DNA of 14,204 nt from contig JAJYNV010000022.1 in the NCBI GenBank assembly GCA_021786135.1, forward strand, positions 1 to 14,204. The letters are read 5' to 3'. Made by a program: the position numbers and the translations under genes. Source of the stretch: Bacillota bacterium. GTDB taxonomy: Bacteria; Bacillota; Sulfobacillia; JAJZYS01; JAJYTV01. The notes under the pieces were generated by a model. That model did no database searches and was not told where the DNA came from. It saw only the letters and a program-made list of their open reading frames with translations. Positions 6,927 to 14,135 of this stretch are shown here, one piece after another; position 1 is the first letter of the stretch, and every line of letters starts with the position of its first letter.

Positions 6927-8924
6927 CTAGAGCGAATGCAGCAATGCCTGCAGATCCCTGATGCCGATCGGCTTGGTCAGATGGTGATCGAACCCCGCAT
7001 CCAGCGAGCGTTGCCGGTCTTCGTCGGTGCCCCATCCCGTTATGGCAATGAGGCGGACATCTCGGTACCTTTCCTGGCTCCGGATCCTGCGGGCGACCTC
7101 AAGCCCGTCGATGGGAGCCATGCCGATGTCGATGAGCGCCACGCCGGGCGTGCAGGCCGACAGCATTTCCAAGGCGACCAGACCCTCGTAGGCGACCTGG
7201 ACCTCGAAGCCGACTGCCTTGAGCAGCATGCCCATGGAATCGGCGACGTCCCTGTTGTCGTCGACGAGCAGGATCCGTTGCCGCCGAGGAACGACGGCAC
7301 TCGGTGCCGCCGATGAGGACTCCACGTCCGTGCCCAGGCAGGCGATGGGGAGGCGTACGAGCACCTCGCTCCCCTTGCCGGGCCCCTCGCTGCGGATTTC
7401 CACCGTACCATGATGCAGCTCGACGAGGCGCCGGACCAACGTGAGGCCAAGCCCCAACCCGTGTTGGACCTTGTACTCGGATACCTCGCCGCGCTGGAAG
7501 ACATCGAAGACGTGGGGGAGGAGTTCTGCGGAGATGCCGATACCGCTGTCGCGCACAGCGATGGTCACGTCCGAGCCCACCGTCTCGGCGACAATGGCGA
7601 TGCGCGTACCAGGTGCCGAATACTTGATCGCGTTGTCGAGCAGGTTCGCGAACACTTGGGTAAGCCGCACGGGGTCTCCCTCGAGAATCACCGGCGCGCG
7701 GGGAAGAGCCAGGCTCACCTCACGGCCGGAATCTTCGGACTGCGGCGCGCTCAATTCCATTGCACGTTCGATGACGTCCCGCAGTACGACACGCTCCCGC
7801 CGCAGCGTGAAGGTCTGCTGCGCGATGCGCGAGACATCCAGGAGGTCGTGCACGAGGCGCGAGAGGTGATGTACCTGTCGGCTCAGCACTTCGTTCGCCT
7901 GACGCACGACAGGGTCGGATGACGGATTGCCGTGGACGCGCTCGAGCAGCTGCACGCTGCTCTGAATCGACGCGAGCGGGTTCCGCAGTTCATGGGCGAG
8001 CATGGCGATGAACTCGTTCTTCCGCCTGTCCGCATCGAACAGGGCCTGTGCGTGGACCCGTTCGGCCGTGATGTCACGCGCGGCGCCGAACCACTCCGTA
8101 ATCTCACCGGCGACATCGAACAGCGGCACAGCGCGCGAGTACGTCCAACCGAGGGTGCCGTCTGCACGGTGCACGCGGTGCTCGAGCTGAAACATGCTGC
8201 GCGTGCGGACGGCTTCCTCGATCGCGGCGATGACCTGCGCCTGATCGTCAGGGTGGATGTAGGCGTTTAGCCACGCACCGCTGGGCTCGTCCGTATCGGC
8301 CAGGAAGCCGTGGCCGTGCAGCTGGCGCATTTCCGACCAATCGGGGCTCATGCGGTAGAGGACTTCCGAACTTGCTGTCACGAGCGCGCGAAAGCGCTGC
8401 TCGCTTTCCTTCAGCTTTGCATACGTGCGCCGGATGTCCGTGATCTCCTGCAGGACCGTGATGGCGCCGACGATGGCGCCGTTCCGATCGGACACCGGTT
8501 CGCAGCCTATCGACAGGTAGCTCGCATCGTGATGGGGCCTAGGGTGCATGACCACAAAGTCGCTGACCGATTCACCGTGGTGCAGGGCGCGGTAGAGGGG
8601 TGTATCCTCCACGCGCAACGCGGCTCCCTCGGGCGTGCGTGGGTTGCCCGAGGCCACGCGCATGGACAGGTCCGATTCGGGACTTGTCTCATAAGCCGCA
8701 AATATGCGTTTGGCGGTCTCATTCATATACGTTACGTCGCCCGACTTGTCATAGAGGACGACCCCGATGGGCAGGACGTTCATGGTCAGGGTGCCGGCGG
8801 CAGCCGACAGATCATCGGAATCTATGTCCAGCGATCTTGCCGATGCCTCAGGCGGGGATTCTGCGAGATGGCCAAGGGGAATGCGCGGCGTCAGGGCATC
8901 GGTGTCTCGAGCGTCTCTGGACAT
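6927..8924 (-). CDS. Hybrid sensor histidine kinase (PAS-PAS-HisKA-HATPase-REC)
   Basis: The 665-residue product has no obvious membrane segments and is probably cytoplasmic. Domains in order are a PAS domain (about 41-165), a second PAS/PAC domain (about 174-290), a HisKA dimerisation domain with the phospho-acceptor H311 in AHELRNP, a HATPase domain with N box ANLLDNAIKYS (426-436), G1 box RDSGIGI (458-464) and G2 box GLGLGL (489-494), and a C-terminal receiver domain (about 549-665) with acidic D555/D556, phospho-acceptor D599 in LIDIG, T629 and K651. All catalytic residues are intact. The ATG at 8924 is chosen for AAGGA 7 bases upstream; the frame is open to 9290. No output domain or partner regulator is in the window, so it is an orphan that probably feeds a phosphorelay. 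The signal is unknown, and the PAS domains could bind a small ligand, haem or flavin. Confidence 0.93.
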   Translation of the reverse strand: MSRDARDTDALTPRIPLGHLAESPPEASARSLDIDSDDLSAAAGTLTMNVLPIGVVLYDKSGDVTYMNETAKRIFAAYETSPESDLSMRVASGNPRTPEGAALRVEDTPLYRALHHGESVSDFVVMHPRPHHDASYLSIGCEPVSDRNGAIVGAITVLQEITDIRRTYAKLKESEQRFRALVTASSEVLYRMSPDWSEMRQLHGHGFLADTDEPSGAWLNAYIHPDDQAQVIAAIEEAVRTRSMFQLEHRVHRADGTLGWTYSRAVPLFDVAGEITEWFGAARDITAERVHAQALFDADRRKNEFIAMLAHELRNPLASIQSSVQLLERVHGNPSSDPVVRQANEVLSRQVHHLSRLVHDLLDVSRIAQQTFTLRRERVVLRDVIERAMELSAPQSEDSGREVSLALPRAPVILEGDPVRLTQVFANLLDNAIKYSAPGTRIAIVAETVGSDVTIAVRDSGIGISAELLPHVFDVFQRGEVSEYKVQHGLGLGLTLVRRLVELHHGTVEIRSEGPGKGSEVLVRLPIACLGTDVESSSAAPSAVVPRRQRILLVDDNRDVADSMGMLLKAVGFEVQVAYEGLVALEMLSACTPGVALIDIGMAPIDGLEVARRIRSQERYRDVRLIAITGWGTDEDRQRSLDAGFDHHLTKPIGIRDLQALLHSL

Positions 8925-9187
8925 ACCAAGTTCCTTGTGCAAAAAGCTGTTTACGAAATTCTGCAATGTCTTGCCGATCCCCTGCGCTCTGGGGCCGGGG
9001 ACCTGGACCAAGCGAAGGCGCCGGCTTGCAGGGAACGTACAGGCGGGCGTGCCTCGCCATGGCAATGCGCCCATGGCCGTGCGCACTGTTCCGGGCTCCG
9101 GAATATGCAGGAGGTGTTGCGAGACGTGTGCCGCTGGCCCTGCCGCCCAGCAGGGGGGAGTGGCACCGGTCTCAGCGGGCGCCATGT

Positions 9188-9196
9188 GGGAGGTGA
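9188..9196 (+). promoter_or_regulatory. Ribosome binding site that decides the glycosyltransferase start
   Basis: GGGAGGTGA lies 8 bases before the ATG at 9205 and matches the anti-Shine-Dalgarno sequence closely. It lies inside the reading frame if the ATG at 9184 were used, which argues for 9205 as the true start. Confidence 0.65.
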
Positions 9197-9204
9197 AGGT
9201 CGGC

Positions 9205-10041
9205 ATGCATGTGTTGGTCGGGGTCTGTGCCAGGCAGCATCCCGAGATCTTCGATGCTTTCCTCTCGTCGCTCTTCGGGTTGAATGGCACCGGCCTGGAG
9301 CTCTCCTACTACTTCGTCTTTCACAACTGGGACGAGGGGCAGGGCATATTGGCAGAGCGGACGCCGACGACGGCACAGGTCGAGGTGGCCTCGTACCAGA
9401 CGGGGCACGAGTACCTCACCGACGAACGCACCCATCGCTGGACGCGCGATTTGGTCCAGGACGTGACCAACATGCGCAACATGATCCTGAGGCGCGCCCT
9501 GGAGATGCAAAGTGATGCCGTGTTCATGGTGGACAGCGATCTCCTGCTGCACCCGCAGACCTTGCGGCGCCTATGCGCCTCCGGCAAGGACGTGATCGCG
9601 GAGATCTTCTGGACCCGCTGGCAGCCGACCGACCCCGAACTGCCCAACGCCTGGGAAGTGGACCAGTATGGCATCGGACCGGAGGCCTTGCGGCAGTGGC
9701 GTAAGCCCGGCGAGTATCGGGTAGGGGGCACAGGCGCATGTACCCTGATCCGGACGAGCGCGATTCGCAAGGGACTCAGCTATTCTCCCGTTCCATCGGT
9801 CTCATGGGTAGGCGAGGACCGGGCGCTTCAGCTGCGGGCTGCCGTGCTGGGCATTCCCATCTTCATCGACACCCACTATCCCGCGTTTCACATCTATCGG
9901 CTGAGCCTGCTGCCGCAAGGCAAGAGGTGGTATCAGACCGTCCAACAACGTACGCGGCATGGCCCTGAACCGGCGGAGGCTGCCGTGGGCGAGGCTCGGG
10001 CTGCCGAGCCCACCCGGGGCCCATCCGCCGAGCTGAGCTGA
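9205..10041 (+). CDS. GT-A fold glycosyltransferase (GT2-like)
   Basis: The 278-residue protein looks like an inverting GT-A sugar-nucleotide transferase. It opens with a beta-strand (HVLVGVCAR), followed by an alpha/beta region and the metal-binding DxD-type motif D110-S-D112 in FMVDSDLLL. Then come VGGTGACTLIR (173-183) and WVGEDRAL (201-208), whose E204-D205 is in the position of the acceptor/catalytic acidic pair of GT2-like enzymes. HYPAFH follows at 225-229. There is no signal peptide or clear membrane segment, so it should act in the cytoplasm. The last 30 residues are low-complexity and Ala/Pro-rich. The start at 9205 follows from the ribosome binding site; 9184 would add seven residues. 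It diverges from the kinase gene. Donor and acceptor sugars cannot be told. Confidence 0.78.
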   Translation: MHVLVGVCARQHPEIFDAFLSSLFGLNGTGLELSYYFVFHNWDEGQGILAERTPTTAQVEVASYQTGHEYLTDERTHRWTRDLVQDVTNMRNMILRRALEMQSDAVFMVDSDLLLHPQTLRRLCASGKDVIAEIFWTRWQPTDPELPNAWEVDQYGIGPEALRQWRKPGEYRVGGTGACTLIRTSAIRKGLSYSPVPSVSWVGEDRALQLRAAVLGIPIFIDTHYPAFHIYRLSLLPQGKRWYQTVQQRTRHGPEPAEAAVGEARAAEPTRGPSAELS

Positions 10042-10634
10042 GCATCACTAGCGGGGACGCCGCGCAGGGGGCGTGTGTTCCCCTGTAATCGACTGGAATC
10101 GCAGTCTGCGCAAGTGTCTCGCGGCAGCGGACGCGCGGCGGGCCGGTCGTCCAGAACGACCGCCTTTGTAGCCCAGCCCGGCCCATGACCGCATACAGGC
10201 GGGACGCCGGCAGGATGGGGGACTTTATGTCGCCTCGCATCATATCCCATGGTTGGGAGGGCCCGCATGAGCGGCAGTCGCCCATCATGGCAGCAGTGTC
10301 GTCTCGCGTCGGCAGACGAAAGGGCGCGATCCGGCAAGGGAAGACGGGACGGCCATAGGAGGGATCTCGCACCGGGACGGGTGATCGGGAACAGGAAAGG
10401 TGCGACGTTCCTGCGCACCGCGCAGCGATCCCGACGATCGTACCCGCAGGACCTGGCCTCATGCATGCCTGTGGCAGGCAGCCATTCGCGGGGACCGAGC
10501 CTGCAGGATCCAGCCCCGTTCCCGCCCGCCCTGCCCCAGGAGAATGCGCTCCTGCGTCTCAGCCGCTTTGAGTCGAACAGTTGAGCTGGGCGGCCGCGCC
10601 ACCGTGCCGCTCAGCGGTAGGGAAGGAGATCTCG
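10042..10634. other. Structured gap between two glycosyltransferase genes
   Basis: No gene is supported in these 593 bases; open frames on both strands lack start signals or family resemblance. Several hairpins can be drawn: one at 10144-10162 (listed separately), an imperfect bulged stem from 10378 to 10446, TGCCTG/CAGGCA at 10466-10480, and CAGGAG/CTCCTG at 10537-10554. The last three fall in what could be a leader of the downstream gene. I see no match to a known riboswitch and no convincing promoter. Confidence 0.5.
10144..10162 (+). terminator. Hairpin downstream of the GT-A glycosyltransferase
   Basis: CGGTCGT (10144-10150) and ACGACCG (10156-10162) form a perfect 7-bp stem with a 5-nt loop, followed by CCTTTG. 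It sits about 100 bases after the stop codon and is a plausible though weak intrinsic terminator. Confidence 0.4.
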
Positions 10635-11762
10635 ATGATGCCGCCCCAGCCGGTCGGACTTCGCACGCCTCCCACCTTGTTGACGAGACTGGGCATCAAA
10701 CAGATCCTGGTGCCTGGCCCGCCTGCCTCGCCGTTCATCGACGATGGGAGGCTGCCGGCCGCGAAGTACACGGTGATCTACCCGCCGACGATCAACTACG
10801 ACTACATGAAGCAGCGGCCGCAGCACCTGATGGAGCAGTTCGCCGCGGACGGCAACCGCGTCTATTACATGAACATCCGGGGGGTCGATGCACCCCCGGA
10901 GGAAGTGCGCCCGAACCTGTTCGTCGTGCATCGTGCGGCTGACATCGACATCCTCCCGCGCAGCGGCACCGTGGTGCTCTGGATGAGTTGGCCGGAGACG
11001 GTGACCTGGATCGATCACATCCGGCCGCACATCGCGGTCTACGACTGTCTGGACGACTTTCCGGAATGGGCGGCGGCGGAGCGGCGGATCGTCCCGCGCG
11101 TCGACCTCGTTGTCGCCACGTCGGCGCCGCTGTACCAGAAGATGCGGCAGGAGCACGCTCGCGTGGTACTGGTGCGCAACGGCTGCGAGTACGAGCGCTT
11201 CAGCGACCTGGATGCGGCACCGGATCCGGCTGATTGGCCAGCCCTGCAGCCTGATCAGCCGGTGGTCGGGTACGTGGGGGCCCTTGGCTACTGGATCGAT
11301 GCCAGCATCGTCGCGCTGATCGCGCAGCACTATCCGATGGTCCTCGTGGGACCGAACCTGGGGCACCAGAACATCTACCACGAGCATGCCCACTATCTGG
11401 GCATGCGGCCGTACGCGGCGCTTCCTTCCTACCTCAAGCGCATGCAGGTGCTGACCATTCCCTTCGCGCTGACACCCCTCACTAGGGCCACGAATCCGAT
11501 CAAGATGTACGAGTATCTGGCGACTGGCAGGCCGGTGGTGTCCACGGCGATTCCGGAGGCCCAGGGTACGCGATTGGTCAAGGTCGGTCGCACGCCCGAG
11601 GAATTCCTGCAGCAGGTCGATAGGGCGGCGAGGGAATCTGTGATGCATCCGGCAAGGGTGGCGGCGCGCAAGGCGCTCGCCAGGGCCAACTCGTGGCAGC
11701 AGCGCTATATGGCAATCCGCGATGCACTGGATGCCGTTGCGCGCGAGAGACCCCGCATGTGA
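10635..11762 (+). CDS. GT-B fold glycosyltransferase, GT4-like (TuaH-like)
   Basis: The 375-residue product resembles GT4-type retaining glycosyltransferases, including TuaH-like proteins. The N-terminal half has the RPQHLMEQFA (61-70) and YYMN opening and an AVYDCLDDFPEW segment (134-145) typical of that subgroup, then VLVRNGCEYERF (178-189). The C-terminal Rossmann half starts with VGYVGAL (211-217). It contains HYLGMRPYAALPSYL (253-267) and the donor-site signature NPIKMYEYLATGRPVV (287-302), in which E293 is the conserved glutamate. No signal peptide is seen, so it acts in the cytoplasm on an envelope or spore-surface glycan. The ATG at 10635 follows AAGGAG by 6 bases; the adjacent ATG at 10638 would also work. 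Specificity is unknown. Confidence 0.85.
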   Translation: MMPPQPVGLRTPPTLLTRLGIKQILVPGPPASPFIDDGRLPAAKYTVIYPPTINYDYMKQRPQHLMEQFAADGNRVYYMNIRGVDAPPEEVRPNLFVVHRAADIDILPRSGTVVLWMSWPETVTWIDHIRPHIAVYDCLDDFPEWAAAERRIVPRVDLVVATSAPLYQKMRQEHARVVLVRNGCEYERFSDLDAAPDPADWPALQPDQPVVGYVGALGYWIDASIVALIAQHYPMVLVGPNLGHQNIYHEHAHYLGMRPYAALPSYLKRMQVLTIPFALTPLTRATNPIKMYEYLATGRPVVSTAIPEAQGTRLVKVGRTPEEFLQQVDRAARESVMHPARVAARKALARANSWQQRYMAIRDALDAVARERPRM

Positions 11763-11872
11763 GCGCCGGACGTCGAGCAGAACCAAGATCCGGCCGCTTG
11801 CGGTAGGGGCCAAGAGTCTACATGCGGTCAGGGCGGCGGGGCTGAAGAGTCACGTAGCTAACCATGCAAGCA

Positions 11873-11897
11873 CGGTGAAACCCGGACGTTTGCACCG
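11873..11897. other. Bulged hairpin between the glycosyltransferase and the IS256 remnant
   Basis: CGGTGAAAC (11873-11881) pairs with GTTT-g-CACCG (11888-11897) as nine pairs with one bulged G and a 6-nt loop. It lies 110 bases past the glycosyltransferase stop. No T-run follows, so a terminator role is doubtful. It may belong to the end region of the neighbouring insertion sequence remnant. Confidence 0.25.
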
Positions 11898-11951
11898 CTC
11901 GAAAGGGGGGGCGAGTCCACCATGTGATGTAAATTCGGTCTGGCATGGGGA

Positions 11952-12357
11952 TCAGTCGGCGACGACAGCGTGGAGACGCCGCCATTCCCAGTAGGCTGTC
12001 TTGTCAAAATACCAGGGGCCAGTGGACCAGATCTCGTGCTGCTCCAGGAGCAGAGCCGCCACGAGCCGTTCGACGGAGGCGCCGTTCGGGCAGATGCGGA
12101 TGACATGCTCGCGGTGCCGGATCTCCTCGTTCGGTCGCTCCACGATCTTCGTGGTGCCAGACGCTTGCGATGGGGCTCGGGATTGCTGAGGATGGCAGTC
12201 GTCTCGTCGAAGCCGTTCTCGAGACGCCGCATGGTCGGCGGGGCGCGGTCTTGGTGAGCGATGAGAATGCCGCTCAGGAGTGCGCGAGCGGTGTCCTGGT
12301 CGGGCGCACGGAAGATGGCGAGCAGTTGGCCGCACAGGCCGTCAATTCCCCATTTAA
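11952..12357 (-). pseudogene. C-terminal remnant of an IS256-family (mutator-type) transposase, frameshifted
   Basis: Read on the minus strand, about 65 codons in one frame (LLAIFRAPDQDTARALL through PEPHRKRL) match the late part of IS256-family transposases. The match then continues in the next frame from near 12160: TTKIVERPNEEIRHREHVIR, FPN-like CPNGAS, LVAALLLEQHEIWSTGPWYF, ending at TGA 11952-11954. The junction reads CGTCTG-GC-ACCACG where the family would have CGC-ACC-ACG, consistent with loss of one base. The N-terminal two thirds of the protein are missing upstream of about 12357. Beyond the stop, a minus-strand stretch near 11905-11935 (TTTACATCACATGGTGGACT) recalls IS256-type terminal sequences, but no matching opposite end was found. 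This is a dead, truncated element. Confidence 0.82.
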
Positions 12358-12443
12358 CAGAGGCACGGTGGCTCTCCCTTCCGCCCACCCCACCGAAGAG
12401 AGAACCCCTGTTCTTTTTGCATCAATCTACCGCACACCCCTAG

Positions 12444-12695
12444 AAGGGGAGTCTCAGCCGTCGCAAAAGGGCGTCAGGAACCGCGTCCAAAGTGAAGGCC
12501 GAGATGGCGCGACCTTATGCCCTGGGCGCCGACATCTCGCAGGACGCCGTGCAACATGTCACCTCGGACCTGACGCGTTCGTTCGACGTCATCGGCATCG
12601 AGGATCGCTTGGCCCTGTCCACCGCTGCCATCGGCGTTCACGAGGTCAGGAGCGTATGCCTTCGCATCCGGACCGCATGGATGAGATCTCCTGTC
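12444..12695 (+). pseudogene. Central remnant of an IS605-type TnpB (OrfB) protein
   Basis: An in-frame run just after TAG 12441-12443 reads LSRRKRASGTASKVKAEMAR, then DISQDAVQHVTSDLTRSFDV and IGIED. This is the helical linker and RuvC-II strand of TnpB proteins, with the RuvC-II glutamate encoded at 12600-12602. After IED about ten residues that normally follow (LNVKGM-like) appear to be deleted. The frame then resumes with RLALSTAAIGVHEVRS and a TAW..SPV segment like the usual KAAWYGSRV. The N-terminal part with RuvC-I, the zinc finger and RuvC-III are absent. It lies head to head with the IS256 remnant, about 85 bases away. It cannot be functional. Exact ends are approximate. Confidence 0.72.
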
Positions 12696-12776
12696 ACATG
12701 CTCGTCTCAGGGACGACACGTCCCCTTCGTAGCGTCAGATCAAGATACGCGCCCTAGTAGCACCAACGCCAACGGC

Positions 12777-14033
12777 TCAGGGTGAAACCAGCTTCAGGAA
12801 GCGGGGCGTCAGCTGTCGGATCCGAGGCTGGTCCAGATCGGAATGTGCCGTCAAGACGACACAGAGCGACGCGTCCCGCAAGACGTCCGGCGTCAACTCC
12901 TGGGATGTCAAGGCCGTGTCCCCCAGCTTCAGGGAGGGTACCAGTGGGTCATGGTAGGAGAGCAGGGCACCGCGGCGCTGGAGCTCCCGCATTACCGCAA
13001 GCGCAGGGGAATTCCTCATATCGGCCACGTCGGGCTTGTAGGACACGCCCAGCACCAGGATGCGCGCGCCGTCCAAGCCCAAGCCGTCCGCGCGCAACGT
13101 TGCCTCGATGCGTTCCATTGCGTGGAGGGGCATGGACTCGTTCGTTTCGATCGCACGCTCCAGCAGCAGCATTGGCGCACCTGCACGACGGGCATACCAC
13201 GTCAGATAGACGGGATCGACAGGGATGCACTCGCCTCCGACGCCGATGCCCGGCACGAACGACATGAAGCCAAACGGTTTCGTGGCGGCCGCTCGGACGA
13301 TTTCGTAGACATTCAAACCGGCCCGTTCGCAGAGGATGGCAAGCTCGGAGGCGAGAGCGATATTCACGTTTCGAAAGGCGTTTTCGAGCAGCTTCGCCAT
13401 CTCAGCCACCTCGGGAGAGGACACGACGTGGCATTCAGTGACGATGCGCGCATAGAAGGCTCGGGCCATCTCGCTGCACGCGGCTGTGACGCCGCCGATC
13501 AATCTTGGGATCGTGGCGAGATTGTAGCGTCGATTGCCCGGGTCGATGCGCTCGGGGACGGTTGCGAGATAGAAGTCATGTCCGACGCGGCCAAGGGTTC
13601 CCTCTAATTTGGGGAGCAGAAGGCTCCTCGTCGTGCCTGGATAGCTCGTGCTCTCCAGCACGACCAGGGTGCCAGCCGCGGCGTGCTCCGCCACGAGTTC
13701 CGCGGCGGATTCCACGGCGGAGGTGTCGGGGGTACGGTCCGGGGAGAGGGGGGTCGGCACCGCGATCACGACTACCCGACTCTCCGAGAGAACAGACGGA
13801 TCCGACGTTGGGACGAACGTGCCTGCCTCGAGAGCGCGCCGAAGTTCCTCCGGGGTTATGGTCTCAACGCTCGGATTGCATCGCTTCAGCTCCTCTAAAC
13901 GGCTCGCATTCGTGTCGTACCCGGTCACTGAATAACCGGCATCGGCCAATGCCACTGCGAGCGGAAGTCCGACATAGCCTACGCCGACGATGGAAATGCG
14001 GGTCTTCGATGGCAGCTGCAGCGGACCAATCAT
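12777..14033 (-). CDS. Nucleotide-sugar dehydrogenase, UDP-N-acetylhexosamine 6-dehydrogenase type
   Basis: The 418-residue enzyme belongs to the UDP-glucose/UDP-ManNAc dehydrogenase family. This family oxidises C6 of a UDP-sugar to the uronic acid with two NAD+. It shows the Rossmann motif GVGYVGLP (17-24), AVPTPL (91-96), ESTSYPGTT (127-135), PERIDPG (160-166), AEMAKLLEN (210-218, with K214 and N218), the cysteine motif GGECIPVDPVYLTW (266-279, C269 being the catalytic thiol) and GVSYKPDVADMRNSP (329-343). IPVDP rather than FPKD places it with the WecC/WbpA-type UDP-HexNAc dehydrogenases. The usual His before the cysteine is Glu268 here. The start ATG has GGGGGTGA 6 bases upstream. It should supply UDP-HexNAc-uronate for the envelope glycan made by the nearby glycosyltransferases. 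Confidence 0.9.
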   Translation of the reverse strand: MIGPLQLPSKTRISIVGVGYVGLPLAVALADAGYSVTGYDTNASRLEELKRCNPSVETITPEELRRALEAGTFVPTSDPSVLSESRVVVIAVPTPLSPDRTPDTSAVESAAELVAEHAAAGTLVVLESTSYPGTTRSLLLPKLEGTLGRVGHDFYLATVPERIDPGNRRYNLATIPRLIGGVTAACSEMARAFYARIVTECHVVSSPEVAEMAKLLENAFRNVNIALASELAILCERAGLNVYEIVRAAATKPFGFMSFVPGIGVGGECIPVDPVYLTWYARRAGAPMLLLERAIETNESMPLHAMERIEATLRADGLGLDGARILVLGVSYKPDVADMRNSPALAVMRELQRRGALLSYHDPLVPSLKLGDTALTSQELTPDVLRDASLCVVLTAHSDLDQPRIRQLTPRFLKLVSP

Positions 14034-14041
14034 CTTGGCTC

Positions 14042-14059
14042 ACCCCCTGCAGGAGGGGT
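14042..14059 (-). promoter_or_regulatory. Hairpin that includes the dehydrogenase ribosome binding site
   Basis: In the minus-strand transcript ACCCC (14059-14055) can pair with GGGGT (14046-14042) across an 8-nt loop. The 3' arm is part of the GGGGGTGA ribosome binding site (14047-14040), so the site would be masked when the hairpin forms. This could lower or control translation. The stem is only 5 bp and could be incidental. Confidence 0.3.
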
Positions 14060-14068
14060 ATGCCGGAA

Positions 14069-14085
14069 GGTAACATAATGTTACC
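14069..14085. promoter_or_regulatory. Perfect 17-base palindrome upstream of the dehydrogenase, putative operator
   Basis: GGTAACATAATGTTACC has two 8-base arms around a single central A. It is AT-rich in its core, unlike the surrounding GC-rich DNA, and lies 36-52 bases before the start codon. This is the form of a homodimeric repressor site (TetR- or GntR-like in shape), but the regulator is not in the window. As RNA it could also form a tight hairpin. Confidence 0.5.
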
Positions 14086-14135
14086 GCGGCCCTGGCGCTT
14101 TGCGCCGTTGTCCAGGTGCGCGATTCGCTACACTC

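Noticed and set aside
8310..9515. 401-codon plus-strand frame across the kinase/glycosyltransferase junction
   Set aside because: It overlaps two well-supported genes in other frames and shows no domain.
10216..10233. GGGGGACTTTATGTCGCC as a possible insertion sequence terminal repeat
   Set aside because: Only one copy is in the window and no transposase fragment is attached, so the resemblance cannot be supported.
9863..10462. Minus-strand open frames of 199 and 177 codons between the glycosyltransferases
   Set aside because: They extend into the 3' end of a supported gene, lack ribosome binding sites, and the two frames overlap each other; no family resemblance.
10611..11813. 400-codon minus-strand frame antisense to the GT4 glycosyltransferase
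   Set aside because: A high-GC shadow; the plus strand has the GT4 signature and a good ribosome binding site.
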